Source: Anaerolineae bacterium
GTDB lineage: Bacteria; Chloroflexota; Anaerolineae; Aggregatilineales; Aggregatilineaceae
Assembly: GCA_020848665.1 (NCBI GenBank)
Contig: JADLHR010000117.1
Location: forward strand, 1 to 11,229
Reading direction: 5' to 3'
Length of the DNA stretch: 11,229 bases
Shown here piece by piece: positions 6,675 through 11,229 of this stretch. The position numbers and the translations under genes were made by a program. The stretch's first letter is position 1, and every line of letters starts with the position of its first letter. Under the pieces are notes generated by a model. The model made no database searches and had not been told where the DNA came from. It saw only the letters and a program-made list of their open reading frames with translations.

Positions 6675-7892
6675 ATGGAACTGACGCTTTTCATAATCGT
6701 TGGCGCGGTAGCAGTCGCCTCTGCTGTGTTGATGCTGATCAGCCAGCGCGCGGTGCACTCGGCGCTGTTCCTGGTGGTCAACTTCGCGTGCATCGCCTTT
6801 TTCTTTCTGATGCTCAGCGCAGCCTTCCTGGCGATGGTGCAGATCGTCGTCTACGCCGGGGCGATCATGGTCCTGTTCCTGTTCGTGATCATGCTGCTTG
6901 GCTCCGAGCGGCTCTACCCTGAACAGCACCCCCGTTTCCCATGGATGGTGCCTGCGGCGATCGCGCTGGCTCTGATCTTTCTGCTGGCGGTGAGCCTGGC
7001 GGTCATCCAGGGCGAGATTGATCTGAGCGGGCGCGAGGTGGCTCAGCCATACGTGCGGGTCGTTAATGCACTGGACCAGCTTGACGCGGTTGACATGTAC
7101 CTGGATGGCGAGCGCATCGCAGATGATCTGGCGTACGGCGAGGCGAGCGAATTCGGCGCCTGGGCACGAGGTCGCTATGATCTCGCCCTGTTTGGGCCGG
7201 ATGCCGATCCCGCAGTCGATGCGCCGCTTGCCACCACGAAGGTTGACCTGAACCGGGGCGAGGCGCTGTCGTTCACTGCGGTCGGGACGCGCGGCGACGC
7301 ACGGCTGGTCGTCGCCGAGGAAGATCTGAGCGAGACGGATCGCTCGGACGTGCTGCGTGTGACCGTCGTCAACGGCATCCGCTCGGTCGAGATGATCGAC
7401 GTGGTGCGCGGCTCCGGCTCGTCCGAAGGTGCGGTTTTGATCGATAACCTGGCGTACGGCGCCGCATCCGAGCCGGCCTTGATTCGGGGCGGAACAGCCG
7501 ATCTGAGCGTGTTCTCGGATGGCATCCGCCGCGATCGGCTGGTGACGTTTGCCGACCGGGCGTTAACGCCGGAGCAGGGCCAGCTTTGGGTATTCACCAC
7601 GCGCGCTCAGAGCGATAACTCGTTTGAAGACGTGTTTCTCTCGCTGGAGTCCAATGCGCTGCCGTCGTTTGGCAGCCCGGCGAGCATCGGGCTGGCGCTG
7701 TTTGCGCGCTACGCGTTGCCGATGGAGATGGTCGCGCTGGTGCTGCTGGTAGCCATGATCGGTACACTGATCCTGACGAAAGATATGCTTGTGGTTCGCC
7801 GCCCGGTCCGGCGCCGGCTGGCAAATCCGCCCGCCGAGCCGCAAGCGCCGGCTGCGCCGGAAACAGCCAGCCGCACGTCGCTGGAAGGGTAG
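6675..7892 (+). CDS. nuoJ: NADH-quinone oxidoreductase subunit J with a large DUF4397-like insertion
   Basis: NuoJ is a small membrane subunit beside NuoA, NuoH and NuoK that takes part in coupling quinone reduction to proton pumping. Normal NuoJ is about 165-200 residues; this one is 405. The NuoJ core is clear: helices near 3-22, 29-49, 53-75 and 91-111, with the signature YAGAIMVLFLFVIML at 60-74 in helix 3, and helix 5 near 347-367 preceded by LFARYALPMEMVAL. Between helices 4 and 5, residues about 124-330 are a hydrophilic, acidic, beta-rich insert that reads as two DUF4397-like domains. The Arg-rich segment after helix 5 (RRPVRRRL) puts the C-terminus in the cytoplasm, so the insert should be extracytoplasmic. 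A Pro/Ala-rich tail ends the protein. The frame is open throughout, with no sign of a sequencing join. The start ATG has AGGA at 6661-6664. AGGAG overlapping the stop serves nuoK. Confidence 0.95.
   Translation: MELTLFIIVGAVAVASAVLMLISQRAVHSALFLVVNFACIAFFFLMLSAAFLAMVQIVVYAGAIMVLFLFVIMLLGSERLYPEQHPRFPWMVPAAIALALIFLLAVSLAVIQGEIDLSGREVAQPYVRVVNALDQLDAVDMYLDGERIADDLAYGEASEFGAWARGRYDLALFGPDADPAVDAPLATTKVDLNRGEALSFTAVGTRGDARLVVAEEDLSETDRSDVLRVTVVNGIRSVEMIDVVRGSGSSEGAVLIDNLAYGAASEPALIRGGTADLSVFSDGIRRDRLVTFADRALTPEQGQLWVFTTRAQSDNSFEDVFLSLESNALPSFGSPASIGLALFARYALPMEMVALVLLVAMIGTLILTKDMLVVRRPVRRRLANPPAEPQAPAAPETASRTSLEG
7050..7652 (+). repeat. Tandem DUF4397-like repeats inside nuoJ
   Basis: The NuoJ insert consists of two related units of about 100 residues. 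Unit 1 (residues 126-222) opens YVRVVNALDQLDAVDMYLDG and contains LAYGEASE at 152-159; unit 2 (225-326) opens DVLRVTVVNG and contains LAYGAASE at 259-266. The shared core is 107 residues apart, and 13 bases (CTGGCGTACGGCG at 7128-7140 and 7449-7461) are identical. The opening VRVVNA..DAVDMYLDG, the following LAYG and the YDLALF strand are the usual look of DUF4397, a beta-sandwich domain mostly found in secreted or surface proteins. The second unit is more diverged. The domain assignment is from memory of the family pattern, not a search. Confidence 0.7.
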
Positions 7893-7901
7893 GAGAGCGG
7901 G

Positions 7902-8216
7902 ATGGAAGCCCCAGAAGTCGCAACCGAACTTTATGTCCTGCTGAGCGCGATCCTGTTTATTCTGGGTACACTTGGCGTCTTGCTGCGGCGCAATGCGATC
8001 CTGGTTTTCATGTCGATTGAGCTGATGCTGAACGCGGCAAATCTGGCGCTGGCGGCTTTTGCGCGGCAGTGGGGTAATCTGGACGGTCAACTGCTGATCT
8101 TCTTCGTGATGACGATCGCGGCGGCAGAGGTTGCCATCGGGCTGGCTCTGATCGTGGCGATTTTCCGGTCGAAGAAAAGCATCAACATCGACGAGTTGCA
8201 CCTGTTTAAGAACTAG
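7902..8216 (+). CDS. nuoK: NADH-quinone oxidoreductase subunit K
   Basis: NuoK is a three-helix membrane subunit related to MrpC that forms part of the proton path between NuoH/J and the antiporter-like subunits. At 104 residues it has the usual length. Helices lie near 10-28, 33-54 and 63-88. The two functionally essential membrane glutamates are present: Glu40 in MSIELMLNAANLA and Glu76 in AAAEVAIGLAL, matching Glu36 and Glu72 of E. coli. The C-terminal tail is positively charged (RSKKS) as in the family. The ATG at 7902 has an excellent ribosome site, AGGAG at 7891-7895, which overlaps the nuoJ stop codon, so the two genes are probably co-translated. In contrast to NuoJ, this subunit shows no insertion. 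Confidence 0.97.
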   Translation: MEAPEVATELYVLLSAILFILGTLGVLLRRNAILVFMSIELMLNAANLALAAFARQWGNLDGQLLIFFVMTIAAAEVAIGLALIVAIFRSKKSINIDELHLFKN

Positions 8217-8219
8217 CGC

Positions 8220-8282
8220 GGGGTTGTGTCGCTCGTGATCGGCGTGGATTGGATCGCCGGTCGCGCACCCCATCGTAAGGGG
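8220..8282 (+). promoter_or_regulatory. Hairpin and possible ribosome-site pairing in the nuoL leader
   Basis: The 71-base nuoK-nuoL gap contains an 11-pair stem, 8234-8244 with 8255-8265 (two G-U pairs, 10-base loop). There is no T-run, so it is not a typical terminator. GGGGT at 8220-8224 can pair with ACCCC at 8267-8271, closing a larger structure around the hairpin; the same CCCC (8268-8271) can instead pair with the GGGG of the nuoL ribosome site AAGGGG (8277-8282) over a 7-base loop. The two pairings exclude each other, which could tune NuoL translation. This is read from sequence only and could be chance. Confidence 0.35.
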
Positions 8283-8287
8283 CGCAG

Positions 8288-10594
8288 ATGGAAAACTTCT
8301 TCAACCTTGTACCGCTGATTGTGGTCCTGCCCGCCATCGGGCTGTTGATCAACCTGTTCGCCGGCAAATATCTCGGTGAAAAAGGGGTCAGCATCGTGGC
8401 GGTCGGGGCCAGCGCGTCGGCATTCTTCGTGTCGGTGCTGTTGTGGATTGCGCTGGTCGATACCGGCTATAAGGCGGCGGTCGTCGATATGCCGCTGCTC
8501 GATGGCTGGATCCGTATTCCATCGGCAGGCGTGGATTTCCCCTGGCAGTTCCGGGTTGATACGCTTAGCGTGACGATGATGCTGGTCGTCACCGGGGTCG
8601 GCTCGCTGATTCATATATACTCGATCGGGTATATGCACGGCGACCAGCGGTTCCCGCGCTTCTTCGTGTACCTGAATCTGTTCCTGGTCTTCATGCTAAC
8701 ACTGGTCAGCGGCAACAACTACCTGATGATGTTTGTCGGGTGGGAGGGCGTTGGCCTGTGCTCGTATCTGCTGATCGGCTTCTGGTTCGACAAGCCGAAG
8801 GGCGAAGGCTGGAAGAACAGTGAGGCGGCGCGCAAGGCGTTTATCGCCAACCGTATTGGCGACTTTGGCGTGATCATTGCGATGCTGCTTACCTTCTGGA
8901 CCTTTGGCACGCTGGACTACTACAAGCCGCACGAGGAGCCGATTCATGCGGTGGCGCATGCCGCTGAAGCCGAGGAGCCAGTCTTTGCGCCGGAGGTCGA
9001 AACCGAGGCGGAGGCCGAGGCTGCGCTCGCTCCGGTTAGCCCGCTGGGCGTCTTCAACCAGGCGCACCTCTGGCTCGAAGAAGGCGGACACCGGGTAGAT
9101 TTCGGCCTGTTCACGATGAGCCTGAAGGGCACGCTGACCGTGATCACGCTGCTGTTTCTGCTCGGCGCGACGGGCAAGAGCGCGCAGATTCCGCTGTTCG
9201 TCTGGCTCCCGGACGCGATGGCCGGTCCGACGCCGGTCAGCGCGCTGATTCACGCCGCGACGATGGTCACCGCGGGCGTGTACATGATGGTGCGCTCCAA
9301 CGTGCTGTTCCACGCCGCCGACGTAACATCATTCGTCGTGACGATCATCGGCGCGACGACGGCGCTCATGGCCGGATTTATTGCAATGGGGCAGTGGGAT
9401 ATCAAGAAAGTGCTGGCGTACAGCACCGTCAGCCAGCTTGGCTTTATGGTGGCGGCGGTGGGCGTCGGCGCGTACTCGGCGGCGATGTTCCACCTGGTTA
9501 CGCACGCTTTCTTCAAGGCGCTGCTGTTCCTCGGCGCTGGCTCGGTCATTCATGGAGTCGAGCACGGCCACCATCATGCGCTGGAACACTCGCACGGCAC
9601 GCACCACGATGCGGAACCCTTCGACGCGCAGGACATGCGCAACATGGGCGGCCTGAGCCGCCGCATGCCGATCACGTACTGGACCTACCTGTTCGGCACG
9701 CTGGCGCTGGCGGGCATCATCCCGTTCGCCGGATTCTGGTCGAAGGACGAGATTCTGCTCGACAGCCTTAAGCTGGGGACCGAGCAAGGCCGGCTCGACG
9801 GCTACATCGGCTTCGCGCTGCTGCTCGTGGCGGCGGCCTTCACCGCTTTCTATATGTCCCGCCAGCTTGCGATGGTCTTCTGGGGCAAGCCGCGTTCCGA
9901 AGCGGCGAATCAGGCCAGCGAGTCCGGTCTGCCGATGACTATTCCGCTGATGGCGCTGGCGGTGCTGAGCGCGATCGGCGGCTTCCTCAACATCCCGGAC
10001 GGGTTCCCGCTGCTGGGGTCGCTGTTTGGTGTGCACGAGCTGACAAGCTGGCTGGAGCACAGCGTAGTGTACGCGCACGCGGGGAGCTTTAACCTGCTGA
10101 TGGCGACTATCGCGGTCGTGGTGGCGCTCGGCGCGATGTATGTAGGGCGGCTGATCTACAACGATCGCGTGCTGCTCGCAGTGCGCCGCGACCCGCTGGA
10201 GACCGATCCCCGCACCAGCCGGGCCTTCGCACTGGCGAACGCCAAGCTGTACTGGGACGAGTTCTACTTCAAGTACATCATCTGGCCGTTCCGGGACGCC
10301 GCGTACTGGCTGGCCGAAAAACTGGACTGGGCGTTCTGGCACGATTTTGTGCACGAGCGGATCATTTACGGCAGTTTCCGGCGCGCCACCGACCTGTTGA
10401 GCGGGCCGATCGATCGCGGGATCATCGACCGCGCGTTCAACGACGTTGGCGTCGGGATTCGGGCGGCAGCGGCGCGGCTGCGCACCGTCCAGACCGGCTT
10501 TGTTCGCACCTACGCGCTGGGTGTGCTGTTTGGCGCTGTCCTGGTCATGTTCATTATCCTGTTCCCTGTGATCCGCGAATTGCTGGGAATGTGA
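8288..10594 (+). CDS. nuoL: NADH-quinone oxidoreductase subunit L (distal antiporter-like proton pump)
   Basis: NuoL is the distal antiporter-like subunit, with 14 core helices, a long lateral helix along the membrane arm and a final anchoring helix. The protein has 768 residues against 613 in E. coli. Key pump residues are present: Glu153 in helix 5 (GWEGVGLCSYLLIGFW), Lys297 in broken helix 7 (GATGKSAQIPL), the HAATMVTAGVYM helix, His406 and Lys410 in VTHAFFKALLFLGAGS, and Lys486 in broken helix 12 (GFWSKDEIL). The lateral helix spans roughly 625-735 and the last membrane segment 741-764. Two loops are enlarged: an acidic Ala/Glu-rich stretch at about 211-270 between helices 6 and 7, predicted extracytoplasmic, and a loop at 422-449 between helices 11 and 12, predicted cytoplasmic, with nine histidines in residues 422-440. 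The ATG at 8288 has AAGGGG at 8277-8282. nuoM follows after 18 bases. Confidence 0.97.
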   Translation: MENFFNLVPLIVVLPAIGLLINLFAGKYLGEKGVSIVAVGASASAFFVSVLLWIALVDTGYKAAVVDMPLLDGWIRIPSAGVDFPWQFRVDTLSVTMMLVVTGVGSLIHIYSIGYMHGDQRFPRFFVYLNLFLVFMLTLVSGNNYLMMFVGWEGVGLCSYLLIGFWFDKPKGEGWKNSEAARKAFIANRIGDFGVIIAMLLTFWTFGTLDYYKPHEEPIHAVAHAAEAEEPVFAPEVETEAEAEAALAPVSPLGVFNQAHLWLEEGGHRVDFGLFTMSLKGTLTVITLLFLLGATGKSAQIPLFVWLPDAMAGPTPVSALIHAATMVTAGVYMMVRSNVLFHAADVTSFVVTIIGATTALMAGFIAMGQWDIKKVLAYSTVSQLGFMVAAVGVGAYSAAMFHLVTHAFFKALLFLGAGSVIHGVEHGHHHALEHSHGTHHDAEPFDAQDMRNMGGLSRRMPITYWTYLFGTLALAGIIPFAGFWSKDEILLDSLKLGTEQGRLDGYIGFALLLVAAAFTAFYMSRQLAMVFWGKPRSEAANQASESGLPMTIPLMALAVLSAIGGFLNIPDGFPLLGSLFGVHELTSWLEHSVVYAHAGSFNLLMATIAVVVALGAMYVGRLIYNDRVLLAVRRDPLETDPRTSRAFALANAKLYWDEFYFKYIIWPFRDAAYWLAEKLDWAFWHDFVHERIIYGSFRRATDLLSGPIDRGIIDRAFNDVGVGIRAAAARLRTVQTGFVRTYALGVLFGAVLVMFIILFPVIRELLGM

Positions 10595-10612
10595 CACACA
10601 AGGACCGAACTT

Positions 10613-11229
10613 ATGGAAGACATCTCGCTGGTCACTGTTGTCCTGATGCTGCCGCTGCTGGGCGCGCTCCCGCTGATCTTCGTGCGCTCGCTGACGGAGC
10701 AGACCATGAAGTGGCTGTCACTGACGGTTTCACTGGTCACATTCGGCCTGTCGCTGGTGCTCCTGCTCAATTTCGACCGGAGCATGGCGGGCCTGCAAAT
10801 GGTACAGAAATGGGACTGGATCAGTAGCGGCAGCTTCACAATCCGCTACTACGTGGGCGTGGACGGCATCAGCATCTGGCTGGTGCTGCTGACGACGTTC
10901 ATCATGCCGATCTCGATCCTGGCGTCGTTTGAGCCGATCAAAGATCGCGTGCGCCTCTACTACATCTTTTTGCTGCTGATGGAATGGGCGATGATCGGCG
11001 TGTTCGTCGCGCAGGACCTGTTCCTGTTCTACGTCTTCTGGGAAGTTACGCTGATTCCGATGTACTTCCTGATCGGCATCTGGGGCAGCGAAGAGCGCAT
11101 CTACGCCGCGATCAAGTTCTTTCTGTACACGATGGCGGGCAGCCTGCTGATGCTGCTCGCGATCCTGTGGCTCGGCAACAAAGCCGGAACTTTCAGCCTG
11201 CCGGAAATCTTCGCCCAGATCAACAGCGG
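10613..11229 (+). CDS. nuoM: NADH-quinone oxidoreductase subunit M, 3' end cut by window edge
   Basis: The first 205 codons of NuoM, the middle antiporter-like proton pump of the membrane arm, are visible and the frame is open to the right edge. The ATG at 10613 has AAGGA at 10600-10604, 8 bases upstream, and begins 18 bases after the nuoL stop. Membrane helices are seen near 6-24, 34-52, 86-105, 116-133, 136-155 and 165-187. The family segment YYVGVDGISIWLVLLTTF (80-97) precedes FYVFWEVTLIPMYFLIGIWG in helix 5, where Glu144 falls at the same number as the essential Glu144 of E. coli NuoM. SEERIYAAIKFFLYTMAGSLLML follows in normal fashion. No insertion is visible in this part. The pump lysines and the later glutamate (helices 7, 8 and 12) would lie beyond the window, as would nuoN. 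Confidence 0.96.
   Translation, partial: MEDISLVTVVLMLPLLGALPLIFVRSLTEQTMKWLSLTVSLVTFGLSLVLLLNFDRSMAGLQMVQKWDWISSGSFTIRYYVGVDGISIWLVLLTTFIMPISILASFEPIKDRVRLYYIFLLLMEWAMIGVFVAQDLFLFYVFWEVTLIPMYFLIGIWGSEERIYAAIKFFLYTMAGSLLMLLAILWLGNKAGTFSLPEIFAQINS

Noticed and set aside
6675..7892. NuoJ size explained by a frameshift or fusion of two genes
   Set aside because: A single uninterrupted frame runs through the insert and returns to helix 5 in phase, and no internal start or stop suggests two genes.
9329..10597. Long minus-strand frame (422 codons) opposite nuoL
   Set aside because: Same cause: an antisense reading of a GC-rich membrane-protein gene, with low-complexity Arg/Gln/His composition and no domain.

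Overview
The window is almost entirely a run of genes for respiratory complex I (NADH:quinone oxidoreductase, NDH-1), all on the + strand. The order is: the 3' end of a GNAT acetyltransferase gene, nuoF, a small TPR-like gene, nuoG, nuoH, nuoI, nuoJ, nuoK, nuoL and the 5' part of nuoM, which runs off the right edge. The DNA is GC-rich, the genes are tightly packed, and no RNA gene, mobile element or CRISPR array is visible. The longest gene-free stretch is 119 bases (6556-6674). The F-G-H-I-J-K-L-M order is the classical 14-subunit order. Full cluster sets (N1b, N5, N4 and N7 in NuoG, two 4Fe-4S in NuoI, N3 and the FMN/NADH site in NuoF) point to a working NADH-linked enzyme. The organism is probably a free-living, GC-rich, deep-branching bacterium. 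Chloroflexota (Anaerolineae-like) is my best guess from overall protein character, but nothing here proves it.

Layout: 1-320 acetyltransferase tail; 388-4730 the peripheral electron-input arm (NuoF, TPR protein, NuoG); 4739-6555 the quinone-site membrane anchor NuoH and the ferredoxin-like NuoI; 6675-8216 the small membrane subunits NuoJ and NuoK; 8288 to the end the antiporter-like pumps NuoL and NuoM. Electrons from NADH enter at NuoF (FMN), pass through the NuoG and NuoI clusters to quinone at NuoH, and drive proton movement through NuoH/J/K/L/M. The partner genes nuoA-E and nuoN are not in view. nuoE, usually directly upstream of nuoF, is not in its usual place; the acetyltransferase gene is there instead.

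The most unusual feature is NuoJ. At 405 residues it is more than twice the usual size, because about 205 residues are inserted in the loop between its fourth and fifth membrane helices. The insert reads as two tandem DUF4397-like beta-rich domains and is predicted to lie on the extracytoplasmic face of complex I. NuoL also carries an acidic Ala/Glu-rich insert on the same face and a striking histidine-rich loop on the cytoplasmic face. A TPR-like protein is translationally coupled between nuoF and nuoG. Together these suggest a complex I with lineage-specific additions, embedded in an otherwise conventional operon.
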